A stretch of DNA of 64,000 nucleotides. It comes from Streptosporangium amethystogenes (GTDB taxonomy: Bacteria > Actinomycetota > Actinomycetes > Streptosporangiales > Streptosporangiaceae). A program made the position numbers and the translations under genes. Shown here piece by piece: positions 25,425 through 33,572 of the stretch (position 1 is its first letter; the number at the start of each line of letters is the position of its first letter). Under the pieces are notes generated by a model. That model was not told the DNA's origin. It saw only the letters and a list, made by a program, of their open reading frames with translations, and searched no databases. The DNA is taken from NCBI RefSeq assembly GCF_000721075.1, contig NZ_JOEQ01000034.1:1-64000 (forward strand). The letters are read 5' to 3'.

Positions 25425-26999
25425 TCAGTCGAGCACCGGCACCTGGACCTCGGCCTCCTGGGCGCTCTCGGGGCCGCCGCGCAACGGGATCTCCTTGATG
25501 AACGCCGCCAGCAGCGGAACCAGGACGGCGAACACGATCGCCCACCAGAAGACGCCGGAGATGGAGTCGGCCAGCGACTCCAGGAAGCCGATCCGCACTC
25601 CTTCGGGCAGCTCGTGCAGGGCCGCCGGGTTGAACTGGGCGCCGCCGGAGGCCAGCTGCTCGCCCGCGGCGCCCAGCTTGCTCTCCAGGTTGGAGGTGAG
25701 GCGGTTGTTGAAGATCGCGCCGAACAGCGAGACGCCGAACGAGCCGCCGATGGAGCGGAAGAAGGTCGAGGCGCTGCTGGCGACGCCGAGGTCCTTCTGC
25801 TCGACGCTGTTCTGGGCGATCAGCATGGTGGTCTGCATCAGGAAGCCCATGCCGAGGCCGAGCACCGCGATGAACACGCCGGTCTGCCAGGCGGGTGTGT
25901 GAACGTCCATCAGGGACAGCAGCCACATGCCGATCGCCATGATCACGCCGCCGAGAACCGGGTAGATCTTGTACTTGCCCGTCTGGGTGATGGCGCGGCC
26001 GACGAAGAGCGAGACCACCATGGAGGCGCCCATCATCGGGAGCAGCAGCAGGCCGGAGTTGGTGGCCGTGGCTCCCTGGACCGTCTGCTGGAACAGCGGC
26101 AGGAAGTTGATGACACCGAACATGGCGAAGCCGAGCAGGAAGCCCACACCCGAGATCAGGCTGAAGTTGCGGTCCCGGAAGACGTTGAGCGGCATGATGG
26201 GCTCGGCGGCGCGCTGCTCCACCGGGATGAACAGCCCCAGTGTGACGACGGCGAGTGCCGCCAGGCCGAGGATCTGCGGCGAGTTCCACCCGTAGTCGTT
26301 GCCGCCCCAGGTGGTGATGAGGACCAGCGCGGTGATGCCGACCGAGAGCAGGGCCGCGCCGAGCCAGTCGATGCGGTGCTCGGTGCGATGCTTGGGCAGT
26401 TTCAGCTTGATCGCCAGCAGGGCCAGCGCGACGAACCCGATGGGCAGGTTCACGTAGAAGGCCCAGCGCCAGTCGAGGTGGTCGGTGATGAACCCGCCGA
26501 CGAGCGGACCGGCGATCATGGCCAGCGACATCACGGCGGCCATGATGCCCTGGTACTGGCCGCGCTCGCGGGGCGGGACGAGGTCTCCGATGATCGCCAT
26601 GGCGTTGACCAGCAGGCCGCCGGCGCCGAGACCCTGGAACGCCCGGAACGCGATGAGCTGCATCATCCCGTCGGACGGGCCGCCGAGCATCTGCGAGCCG
26701 GCCATGCCGCAGAGCACCGAGCCGATCATGAAGATGCCGATGGAGGCGAGGAAGATGTTCTTCCTGCCGTACAGGTCACCGATCTTTCCCCAGATGGGGG
26801 TCGAGACGGTGGTGCCGAGCACGTAGGCGGTCACCACCCAGGACAGGTGGGTGAGCCCGCCGAGCTCGCCGACGATGCGCGGCATCGCGGTACCGACGAT
26901 CATGTTGTCGAGCATGGCCAGGACCATCGCGAGCATCAGGCCCGGTAGTACCACCATGACCTCGCGGCGCCGCCCCGGTGCGGCCGCGACCTCGTTCAC
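25425..26999 (-). CDS. DHA2-type MFS multidrug efflux transporter
   Basis: EmrB/QacA-family drug:H+ antiporter of 524 residues with about 14 membrane helices. The LDNMIVGTAMPRI segment after TM1 and WVVTAYVLGTTVSTPIWGK are typical. The GTG start at 26999 has AGGGGG 4 nt upstream. It is divergent from a TetR regulator, with two palindromes between them, so TetR repression relieved by a drug ligand is the natural model. It differs clearly in sequence from the other DHA2 pump at 22987. Confidence 0.93.
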   Translation of the reverse strand: MNEVAAAPGRRREVMVVLPGLMLAMVLAMLDNMIVGTAMPRIVGELGGLTHLSWVVTAYVLGTTVSTPIWGKIGDLYGRKNIFLASIGIFMIGSVLCGMAGSQMLGGPSDGMMQLIAFRAFQGLGAGGLLVNAMAIIGDLVPPRERGQYQGIMAAVMSLAMIAGPLVGGFITDHLDWRWAFYVNLPIGFVALALLAIKLKLPKHRTEHRIDWLGAALLSVGITALVLITTWGGNDYGWNSPQILGLAALAVVTLGLFIPVEQRAAEPIMPLNVFRDRNFSLISGVGFLLGFAMFGVINFLPLFQQTVQGATATNSGLLLLPMMGASMVVSLFVGRAITQTGKYKIYPVLGGVIMAIGMWLLSLMDVHTPAWQTGVFIAVLGLGMGFLMQTTMLIAQNSVEQKDLGVASSASTFFRSIGGSFGVSLFGAIFNNRLTSNLESKLGAAGEQLASGGAQFNPAALHELPEGVRIGFLESLADSISGVFWWAIVFAVLVPLLAAFIKEIPLRGGPESAQEAEVQVPVLD

Positions 27000-27025
27000 T
27001 TCGCCCCCTAAAAGAGATCTTGCTT

Positions 27026-27043
27026 ACTTGCCGACCGGTTAGT
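27026..27043. promoter_or_regulatory. Candidate TetR operator 1
   Basis: ACTTGCCGACCGGTTAGT is a partial inverted repeat in the 113-nt gap between the divergent DHA2 pump and TetR genes. It shares CTTACTTG-CGRCCG with the more symmetric site at 27073. Confidence 0.6.
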
Positions 27044-27072
27044 GTCGGATATGCTGGGAATGTAGGCCGCTT

Positions 27073-27090
27073 ACTTGTCGGCCGTCAAGT
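27073..27090. promoter_or_regulatory. Candidate TetR operator 2
   Basis: ACTTGTCGGCCGTCAAGT is an 18-bp palindrome broken at only one symmetric position. It lies 22 nt upstream of the TetR start, where binding would also autoregulate the repressor. Confidence 0.7.
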
Positions 27091-27112
27091 TGATTTCTCG
27101 GCAAAGGGAACC

Positions 27113-27664
27113 ATGAGGGAACACGTCGACACCCGGACGCGCATTCAGGACGTCGCCCTGACTCTTTTCGTCGAGCAGGGCTACGAGGCCACCTCGCTCC
27201 GCGAGATAGCCGAGGCCCTCGGCGTGACCAAGGCGGCCCTCTACTACCACTTCAAGACCAAGGACGACATCGTCGCCAGCCTGGCCGAGGACCGGGTACG
27301 CGCGGTCGAGGCGCTGCTCGCCTGGGCCGCGTCCCAGCCGCGCACCGAGGAGACCCGCCGCGAACTACTCCGTCGTTACTCCGACGACCTGCACCGGGAC
27401 CGGCACCACGAGATCATGCGGTTCTTCGAGCGCAACCAGACCTCGCTCAAGAACCATCCGACGATGGAGAAGACCCGCCACCGGATGCTGGACCTGCTCA
27501 CATTCCTCGTCGAACCGGACGATCCCACCGCCACTCGGCTGAGAAACTCAATGGCCCTGTTCGCGCTGCACGCCGCATGGATCGTCCTCGGGGACGACCC
27601 GATCTCCGACGAGGAGCGGCGGGCCGCCGCTCTGGAGGTCGCGCTCGACCTCGTCCGGCGGTGA
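27113..27664 (+). CDS. TetR family regulator of the adjacent efflux pump
   Basis: Predicted repressor of 183 residues. The helix-turn-helix reads LREIAEALGVTKAALYYHFK (about 28-47), close to the canonical TetR signature, and the ligand domain follows. AAAGGGA lies 5 nt upstream of the ATG at 27113. It is divergent from the DHA2 pump, with two palindromic sites in the gap. Its stop overlaps the start of the DUF4031 gene by 4 bp, so the two are co-expressed. Confidence 0.92.
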   Translation: MREHVDTRTRIQDVALTLFVEQGYEATSLREIAEALGVTKAALYYHFKTKDDIVASLAEDRVRAVEALLAWAASQPRTEETRRELLRRYSDDLHRDRHHEIMRFFERNQTSLKNHPTMEKTRHRMLDLLTFLVEPDDPTATRLRNSMALFALHAAWIVLGDDPISDEERRAAALEVALDLVRR

Positions 27665-27978
27665 GCGTACTCATCGACCCGCCCAACTGGCCGGGTCCGC
27701 ACGGGCTGTTCTGGTCACACCTGGTCAGCGACAGCTCGACCGAGGAGCTGCACACCTTCGCGGAGGCACTGGGCGTACCGCCCCGCGCCTTCGACCGCGA
27801 TCACTACGACGTTCCCCAGACCTTCTACGAGCGGGCCGTCGCGCTGGGCGCGGAGGCCGTCTCCTCACGTGAGCTCATCACCCGGCTCATCGGTTCCGGC
27901 CTCCGCCGTCGCAAGGTTCGTCCTGGGACCAGTGGCTCTCGCATAGATTCCGAAACCCCGGGAATGACGCCCTCCTGA
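27661..27978 (+). CDS. DUF4031 domain protein
   Basis: A 105-residue cytosolic protein. The core matches the DUF4031 family (LIDPPNWPGPHGLFWSHLVS, AFDRDHYDVP, then ALGAEAVSSRELITRL). The biochemical function is not established. The GTG overlaps the TetR stop by 4 bp. The last 25 residues, basic and low in complexity, extend beyond the usual family end; they could be a readthrough past an older stop. Confidence 0.8.
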   Translation: MSVLIDPPNWPGPHGLFWSHLVSDSSTEELHTFAEALGVPPRAFDRDHYDVPQTFYERAVALGAEAVSSRELITRLIGSGLRRRKVRPGTSGSRIDSETPGMTPS

Positions 27979-28009
27979 AGACATCACCGCACGTCACAAA
28001 GGGGATGAC

Positions 28010-28555
28010 ATGCTGAACGCCAAGACGATCGCCTTCCTCGTGGCCCCGGAGGGCATCGAGCAGGTCGAGCTCACCGAGCCGTGGAACGCCGTCAAGCGGG
28101 CCGGGGCCACCCCCAGGCTCATCTCCACCGAACGGGGTCAGGTCCAGGCGTTCAACCACCTCGATCGGGCCGACCGGTTCCCTGTGGACGCGACGGTCGA
28201 GGAGGTCTCCGCCGCCGACTTCGACGGGCTGGTGCTGCCGGGCGGCGTCGCCAATCCCGACCTGCTGCGTACCGTGCCGGAGGCGGTCGGCTTCGCGAAG
28301 GGCTTCTTCGACGCGGGCAAGCCCGTCGCGGCCATCTGCCACGCGCCCTGGACGCTGATCGAGGCAGACGTGGTGCGCGGCCGCAAGGTCACGTCCTGGC
28401 CGAGCCTCGCGACCGACCTGCGCAACGCCGGCGCCAACTGGGAGGACCACGAGGTCGTGATCTGTACCTCGGGCCCGAACACGCTGATCACCAGCCGCAA
28501 GCCCGACGACCTCAAGGCCTTCTGCCAGGCCACGATCGACGCGTTCTCGGGCTGA
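28010..28555 (+). CDS. DJ-1/PfpI-family class I glutamine amidotransferase-like protein
   Basis: A 181-residue protein of the DJ-1/PfpI superfamily, probably a stress protein (deglycase or chaperone functions are reported for relatives, protease for PfpI). The catalytic Cys is at about 110 in AAICHAPW, the nucleophile elbow. The Glu that activates it lies near the N terminus in APEGIEQ. AGGGG precedes the ATG by 5 nt. A hairpin follows the stop. It is transcribed separately from the upstream DUF4031 gene or weakly with it (31-nt gap). Confidence 0.9.
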   Translation: MLNAKTIAFLVAPEGIEQVELTEPWNAVKRAGATPRLISTERGQVQAFNHLDRADRFPVDATVEEVSAADFDGLVLPGGVANPDLLRTVPEAVGFAKGFFDAGKPVAAICHAPWTLIEADVVRGRKVTSWPSLATDLRNAGANWEDHEVVICTSGPNTLITSRKPDDLKAFCQATIDAFSG

Positions 28556-28571
28556 GGCGAGAAGTCACAGG

Positions 28572-28601
28572 ACAGCCGGCCGCCCGAAGCGGACCGGCTG
28601 T
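28572..28601 (+). terminator. Hairpin after the DJ-1/PfpI gene
   Basis: ACAGCCGG and CCGGCTGT form an 8-bp stem with a 14-nt loop, 17 nt after the stop codon. No U-run. Confidence 0.5.
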
Positions 28602-28739
28602 TCCGCTGCCCTGCCACATTTTTCATGCACCGAACTTTGCCGCCCCTTTCCGATATCCAGAGTCACGATCAACCATCTCCGGTTAGGACGGGGCGTGCAG
28701 GGCAAGCCTTTAGGAGACCGGCTGCGAAAGGAGGACACC

Positions 28740-29267
28740 GTGGAGGCCACTATCGCGTTGCGTCTGCCGCGTGACGCCGCCAGCGTTCCCGTGATCAGGC
28801 AACTTCTCGACGCCTCGCTCCGCGCTCTGGGCGTGGTGTCCCAGATCCGCGAGGACATTCAGCTCATGCTCTCCGAAGCGTGTTCCAACGTCATCAAGCA
28901 CGCCACACCCAGTGACGACTACATGGTCAGCACCGAGCTGTCCAGGAACCGTTGCGTGATCAAGGTGGTGGACGCCGGCGACGGCTTCGACTTCTCGGGT
29001 CCCGCCTCCCCCGCCCCCACCTCCGAACACGGCCGAGGACTGCTGATCATGCGTGCCCTGGCCGACGACATCCGTTTCGTCAACAGGCACGAGCGGGGCT
29101 CGATCGTCTGCCTGGAGAAGACCCTGCGCTTCGTCAAGGGCGCGCCCGGCCTGTCACTGCTGCTCAGCGAGGAGCTTCAGTTCCAGCAGGGCGTCCCTGA
29201 GATAGTCGGTGAGGGCCCAGACGTCGGGAACCATCTCACGGCAGGCGATCACGCCGACGTCAAGTGA
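28740..29267 (+). CDS. RsbW-like anti-sigma factor / serine-kinase ATPase
   Basis: HATPase_c protein of 175 residues, likely the serine kinase/anti-sigma partner of a SigB-type switch. The GHKL N box is visible in LSEACSNVIKHA (about 41-52), the G1 box in VVDAGDGFDF, and the G2 box in SEHGRGLLIMRAL. GAAAGGAGG lies 5 nt before the GTG. The last 38 residues overlap the antisense end of the WS/DGAT gene by 114 bp and have no counterpart in the family, suggesting a lost stop. No sigma factor or anti-anti-sigma gene is adjacent. Confidence 0.85.
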   Translation: MEATIALRLPRDAASVPVIRQLLDASLRALGVVSQIREDIQLMLSEACSNVIKHATPSDDYMVSTELSRNRCVIKVVDAGDGFDFSGPASPAPTSEHGRGLLIMRALADDIRFVNRHERGSIVCLEKTLRFVKGAPGLSLLLSEELQFQQGVPEIVGEGPDVGNHLTAGDHADVK

Positions 29268-30590
29268 GCCGTCGTAGGAGAAGACCGTGATGTTGAGGCC
29301 GCCACTGGCGTCGGTCACCACCGAGACGGGGTAGTACGACAGCAGCCGGGCGCCGCTCACATAGAGGGGGAGTTGCGGGCCGGGCACGTTGGAGATCATC
29401 ACGTTGATCGGGCCCGCGCTGTCAGCGAAGAGGTTGAAGGCCGCCCGGGAGGCCAGGCCGGTCAGCGCGGAGGGCATGATGTCGCTGAGCTCCTGAATCC
29501 AGCTGGCCGGGGCCAGCGACGAGCGATCCTTGATCAGCCGCATCGCGTCACGTACCGCCAGCAGCCGTTCCAATGGGTCGGCCACCTGCGTCGCCAGCGT
29601 CGTGATCATGATGGTGACCTGGTTGCCCGCGCGCCGGTCACCGGAGACGCGGAGCGAGAACGGCACCCCCGCTACGAGAGGCTGCTCGGGCAGCGCGTCG
29701 TGCTTGATCAGCCACTGGCGCAACGCCCCGGCGCACAGGGCCATCACCACGTCGTTCACCGTGACGCCGAGGGCGTTCTTGACCAGCTTGACGTCCTCCA
29801 GCGGCAGGGCCGCGTAGGCGAACCTGCGGTGCGCGCTGATCCTGCCGCTGAAGGGGGTACGCGGGACGGTCATCCGGGGCATGTCGGGCACCTCCGCGGT
29901 ACCCGACAGACGGTTGGCAAGTTGCCGGGTGATCCGCGAGACCAGCCCGGCCCCGGGTACCTGGGAGATCAGGGGGATCTCGTCCAGGTGCGGGACGGCG
30001 TTGATCAGAAACCGTACCGTGTTGGCCGGGTTGACCACCGCCTTGACGATCCCCCTGGCGACCATCTCCCGGGTGTCGATCCGCTCCTCGGGCTCGGCCG
30101 CGGGCGCCATCTCGACCTCGACGGGCTCGGGAGAGGTGTCCAGCAGGCTGGCCAGCACGTCGGCGCCGGTGACGCCGTCGACCGCGGCGTGGTGGACCTT
30201 CGTGTAGAGGGCCGTACGATCTCCGGCCAGACCATGGATCAGATACATCTCCCAGAGCGGCCGCCGCCGGTCGAGGCAGCGGGCGTGCAGCCTGGCCACC
30301 TGCTCACCCAGCTGCTTGTCGCTGCCCGGGCGGGGCAGCGCGATCTCACGCACGTGGTAGTCGAGGTCGATCCTGGAGTCCTCCGTCCAGTACGGATGGT
30401 CCAGGCCGAACGGGACGGAGACGAGTCGCATGCGGAAGGGCGCTGCCAGGTGGAGCCGCCGGGCCAGCAGCGACACCAGGTCGCTCCGCGACAGCCTGCC
30501 CGACAGGATCGCGAGCCCCCCGATGTTCGCGACGTTCGTCGAGGTCTCGAAATTCAGGAACTGCGTGTCCACCGCGCTGAGTTGTCGCAT
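29154..30590 (-). CDS. WS/DGAT wax ester synthase / diacylglycerol acyltransferase
   Basis: Transfers fatty acyl groups from acyl-CoA to diacylglycerol or fatty alcohol for storage lipid; 478 residues, normal length, peripherally membrane-bound. The catalytic motif HHxxxDG is present as H133-H134-A-A-V-D138-G139. The second half shows typical NDVVMALCAGALRQWL and SNVPGPQLPLY segments. The ATG has GGAGGT upstream, within the last codons of the 52-residue membrane protein gene 3 nt away, so the two are coupled. Its 3' end overlaps the convergent RsbW-like gene. Confidence 0.93.
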   Translation of the reverse strand: MRQLSAVDTQFLNFETSTNVANIGGLAILSGRLSRSDLVSLLARRLHLAAPFRMRLVSVPFGLDHPYWTEDSRIDLDYHVREIALPRPGSDKQLGEQVARLHARCLDRRRPLWEMYLIHGLAGDRTALYTKVHHAAVDGVTGADVLASLLDTSPEPVEVEMAPAAEPEERIDTREMVARGIVKAVVNPANTVRFLINAVPHLDEIPLISQVPGAGLVSRITRQLANRLSGTAEVPDMPRMTVPRTPFSGRISAHRRFAYAALPLEDVKLVKNALGVTVNDVVMALCAGALRQWLIKHDALPEQPLVAGVPFSLRVSGDRRAGNQVTIMITTLATQVADPLERLLAVRDAMRLIKDRSSLAPASWIQELSDIMPSALTGLASRAAFNLFADSAGPINVMISNVPGPQLPLYVSGARLLSYYPVSVVTDASGGLNITVFSYDGSLDVGVIACREMVPDVWALTDYLRDALLELKLLAEQQ

Positions 30591-30593
30591 CGT

Positions 30594-30752
30594 CTACCTC
30601 CGGGAAGTCGTTCTTCCATCCTGCTCCCGTGGTGTCGCCAGAGCCAACGCCGCGAGTGCGACGAGGACGACCACCGACACGATGACCAACGACAGCGGGA
30701 TGAGCATGAGCACGATGACGACGGTCATGATCTCGCTGATCAACTGCGGCAT
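30594..30752 (-). CDS. Small single-pass membrane protein (52 residues)
   Basis: A short gene whose product is almost entirely one long hydrophobic stretch (residues 10-40, e.g. VVIVLMLIPLSLVIVSVVVL) after MPQLISEIM and ends in a basic tail EQDGRTTSRR. It stops 3 nt before the WS/DGAT start, and that gene's ribosome site overlaps its last codons. The PucR gene stops 29 nt upstream. A membrane anchor or regulator for the acyltransferase is possible but only by context. Start ATG at 30752; the ribosome site is weak. Confidence 0.65.
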   Translation of the reverse strand: MPQLISEIMTVVIVLMLIPLSLVIVSVVVLVALAALALATPREQDGRTTSRR

Positions 30753-30781
30753 CGCAGAGCTGTGCCCGGATTGTCCGGCCG

Positions 30782-31870
30782 TTACACCGCATTCCAGCGA
30801 CCGAGCTTCAGCGCGAGATGAAGTTCTAACCTGTGGGTTCCGTTCTTGAGGTTGCGGTCGGCCAGCTGCTCGATTCTGGTGAGGCGGTAATAGAGGCTGG
30901 TGCGGTGCAGGTGGAGCAGCCGGGCGGTCTCCTGGGCGTCTCCCCCGCTGTCCAGGTAGGTCTCCAGGGTGACCAGGAGCGCCGGATGCTCCCGTAGCGC
31001 GTCAAGCGGACCGCCGAGCGTACCGGGAGTACCGGGAGTACCGGGAGTACCGGCGACCGGCTCGGCGAGCAGCCGGTAGACGCCCAGGTCCGGCCAGTGG
31101 GCGACCGGTCGCAGCGCCGGTTCCGCCGCCGCCGCCCTGGCCGCGGTGAGCGCCTCCTCATGTGCCCGTACGGCTGACTCGAGCCCCGGGTGCGGTGCGC
31201 TGACCCCGGCGCCCATGCGGGTCCGCGTGGCCAGCCGCTCCCCCAGCGCCGTCACGTCCTCGCCACGGTTGAGCAGCAGCACGGCGTGCCGGTCCAGGAT
31301 CGTGAAGGCCGGTGGCCGGCGCGTCCTGGCCAGCTCGGCACCGACCGCCTCACGTAGGAAGGCCGGGTCGCCCCGCAGCGCCAGGACGCGCAGCGGCCCC
31401 TCCCCGAGCACCCCGGCCGCACGCCGCACCCCGATCTCGCCGGTGAGCAGGAGGCTCAGGGTGTGGGAGCTGCCGCCGTCGTCGAGCAGGGCCGCGATCG
31501 CGGCGGCGTCGCGCACGGCCCTGCCCTGCTCCTGCGGGTTCAACGGGCCCGGGCCCTCGATGATCCACAGGTAGCCGACACGGCGGCCCTGGTGGAGCAG
31601 GGGCACGCAGAGCCGGGCCGCCATGCCCAGCGAGGGATTCTCCGGAACCCTGACCGGCTCTCGGGTCGAGGCCACCCCGTGCCTCTCCTGCCAGGCCCCC
31701 ACCGCCGTGGGAACCGACCGTGACAGAATGGCGCGGGCCCTGACCTGGTCGACCTCCCCGTGATGGGCGCTGTGCGCGACGACCCGGCCCTCCAGGTCGT
31801 CGACGGACATGCCCCTGCCCACGCTCGCGGCCAGCGCCTCCAGCAGGTCCTGAACATCATCCGCAATCAC
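30782..31870 (-). CDS. PucR/CdaR-family transcriptional regulator
   Basis: Regulator of 362 residues. The C-terminal PucR helix-turn-helix is clear (YLDSGGDAQETARLLHLHRT, then SLYYRLTRIEQLA). The N-terminal part is a GAF-like sensory region. A GTP-GTP-GTP-GT spacer near residues 273-284 is encoded by a 9-bp tandem repeat. The gene is divergent from the SHMT-like gene at 32010 (139-nt gap) and probably regulates it; it also lies just upstream of the small membrane protein and WS/DGAT. The GTG start is at 31870. Confidence 0.88.
   Translation of the reverse strand: MIADDVQDLLEALAASVGRGMSVDDLEGRVVAHSAHHGEVDQVRARAILSRSVPTAVGAWQERHGVASTREPVRVPENPSLGMAARLCVPLLHQGRRVGYLWIIEGPGPLNPQEQGRAVRDAAAIAALLDDGGSSHTLSLLLTGEIGVRRAAGVLGEGPLRVLALRGDPAFLREAVGAELARTRRPPAFTILDRHAVLLLNRGEDVTALGERLATRTRMGAGVSAPHPGLESAVRAHEEALTAARAAAAEPALRPVAHWPDLGVYRLLAEPVAGTPGTPGTPGTLGGPLDALREHPALLVTLETYLDSGGDAQETARLLHLHRTSLYYRLTRIEQLADRNLKNGTHRLELHLALKLGRWNAV
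31021..31047. repeat. Three tandem 9-bp repeats inside the PucR gene
   Basis: TACCGGGAG occurs three times in a row, with a partial fourth, and encodes Gly-Thr-Pro units between the sensory and DNA-binding domains. In-frame repeats of this kind can change number by slippage and so alter linker length. Confidence 0.8.
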
Positions 31871-32009
31871 GTTCCAATCCTACAGATGTAGGAAGGATCT
31901 CCGCTGGCGGAACGATGACTCCCCCCGGCACTCGCCGTAGCGTCACAGTATTCGTTCTGGAGGGGTCCACCTCGTGAGAGCCGCCTGACAGCCCTGTGAA
32001 AGGAGCTTC

Positions 32010-33317
32010 GTGCAGGAGCGCAGCCGCGTCGCCCCGTGGGCACCGCCCCAGGCACAGCCGCGCCTGGCCGAGCTCGAGGCCGAGGTGTCGGGGTTGGGCC
32101 TGGACGCGGTGACCAGGCTGGTCGACGCGGTGCTGGCCGAGCACCGCGGCCGCCTCGACGAGGACGGTGTGGTCCTGTACGCCGGCACCAACACGATGAG
32201 CGAGCGCGCCAGGGCCGCCCATGAGATCTCCCTGGGCTGCCGGCCTTCGATGGGCTGGCCGGGGGACAAACGCCAGACCGGCCTGGAGGAGCTGGACGTG
32301 CTGGAGGTGCTGGTCCCGCTCCAGATCGCGGCGCTGATGGGCGGCGAGTTCGCCGAGGTGCGGCTGCAGAGCGCCACACTGGCCAACCTCGCCTGCTACA
32401 GCGCGTTCGCCGTCCCCGGCGACACGATCGCGGTGCTGCCTCGGGCCGTCGGGGGCCACACCAGCCACCACGCCCAGGGCGCCGCCGGGATCCGTGGCCT
32501 GCGGGTCGCCGACCTGCCCTACGACACCGGACGGCTCGATGTCGACCACGCGGCCCTCCCGGCGTTCCTACGCGAGAGGCGGCCCGCGCTGGTGGTGCTC
32601 GGGGCGAGCCTGATGCTGTTCCCCCACGACGTGGCGCGGGTGCGGGCCGCGTGCGACGAGGTGGGCGCCCTGCTGCTCTACGACGCCTCGCACGTGGCGG
32701 GACTGATCGCGGGCGGGCGGTTCCAGCGGCCACTGGACGAGGGTGCGCACCTGATGACCATGTCCACCTACAAGTCCTTCGGCGGGCCTCCCGGCGGGGC
32801 CGTCGTGACCCGCGACGCGGATCTCGCCCGGCAGGTGGCGGCGGCGGCCTATCCCGGCCTGACCGCCAACTACGACGCCTCCCGCCTGGCCCCGCTGGCC
32901 GTCGTCGCCGCGGAACACGCCGCGGGAGGTTCCGGGTACGCCGACCGCTGCATCGCCAACGCCGGGGCGCTGGCCGCCGCGCTGGACCGCGAGGGCTTCA
33001 CTGTGACCGCCGCCCATCGGGGCTGGACCGTCTCGCACCACGTGGCGGTGGACGCGGGCGCGTTCGGCGGCGGAGACGAGGCCGCCCGGCTGCTGGCCGA
33101 GGGGGGCGTCTACCTCAGCGGCATCGGCCTGCCCGACCGGCCTGCCGAGGAACCCAGGAGGGGCCTGCGGATCGGCACCCAGGAGGTGACCCGCCGCGGC
33201 TTCGGCCCGGACACCATGGGCGAGGTCGCGGCCCTGATGCGCCGCCTGCTCGTCGACGGCCAGACCCCCGCGAAGGTTCGCCAGGACGCACTGGCCCTGC
33301 GCCGCGCCATCCCATGA
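32010..33317 (+). CDS. SHMT-like PLP-dependent enzyme
   Basis: Fold type I PLP enzyme of 435 residues, related to serine hydroxymethyltransferase. LYDASHVAGLIAGG supplies the PLP-contacting Asp-x-x-His, and the Schiff-base Lys is in TMSTYKSFGGPPGG (near 254). Canonical SHMT has T-H-K at that point; here the His is Tyr and the RGPRGG loop is GGPPGG, so the substrate may be another beta-hydroxy or alpha-methyl amino acid. GTG at 32010 follows AAAGGAG. It is divergent from a PucR regulator, unlike housekeeping glyA. A strong terminator follows. Confidence 0.85.
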   Translation: MQERSRVAPWAPPQAQPRLAELEAEVSGLGLDAVTRLVDAVLAEHRGRLDEDGVVLYAGTNTMSERARAAHEISLGCRPSMGWPGDKRQTGLEELDVLEVLVPLQIAALMGGEFAEVRLQSATLANLACYSAFAVPGDTIAVLPRAVGGHTSHHAQGAAGIRGLRVADLPYDTGRLDVDHAALPAFLRERRPALVVLGASLMLFPHDVARVRAACDEVGALLLYDASHVAGLIAGGRFQRPLDEGAHLMTMSTYKSFGGPPGGAVVTRDADLARQVAAAAYPGLTANYDASRLAPLAVVAAEHAAGGSGYADRCIANAGALAAALDREGFTVTAAHRGWTVSHHVAVDAGAFGGGDEAARLLAEGGVYLSGIGLPDRPAEEPRRGLRIGTQEVTRRGFGPDTMGEVAALMRRLLVDGQTPAKVRQDALALRRAIP

Positions 33318-33320
33318 TCC

Positions 33321-33371
33321 CGGACCGGCCCGCTCGACCCCCGGGGGTGCGCCCCCTGGCGGGCCGGTCCG
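33321..33371 (+). terminator. Long-stem hairpin after the SHMT-like gene
   Basis: CGGACCGGCCCGC and GCGGGCCGGTCCG form a perfect 13-bp stem starting 3 nt after the stop; the loop holds its own CCCCCGGGGG palindrome. TCAAAT follows. Confidence 0.75.
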
Positions 33372-33385
33372 TCAAATCCCCCTGA

Positions 33386-33547
33386 CCATCCCACCCGCGG
33401 GTACCCCTTCCGGCGGGCTCCGGCGGAACCGAGCTCGCGGGCGGCCCGGTTCGGCCGGTACGGGTTGCGGAGCAGCCCGGGGCCGGGCAGGACGGCGTCG
33501 GCCTGCCCGGAGGCGATGATCTCCTCGGCCTGCCGGGGCCGGGAGAG
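33386..33547 (-). pseudogene. C-terminal relic of an old yellow enzyme (NADH:flavin oxidoreductase)
   Basis: The minus strand encodes about 54 residues resembling the end of OYE-family proteins: RPRQAEEIIASGQADAVL, LLRNPYRPNRAARELG. The phosphate-binding loop end is recognisable but degenerate (PGPGLLRNP where LGRELLRNP is usual). No N-terminal part exists upstream; the DUF2277 gene begins there on the other strand. It is a non-functional remnant. Confidence 0.6.
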
Positions 33548-33572
33548 CCACGGGGCGGAGTACCGTCCTGTC

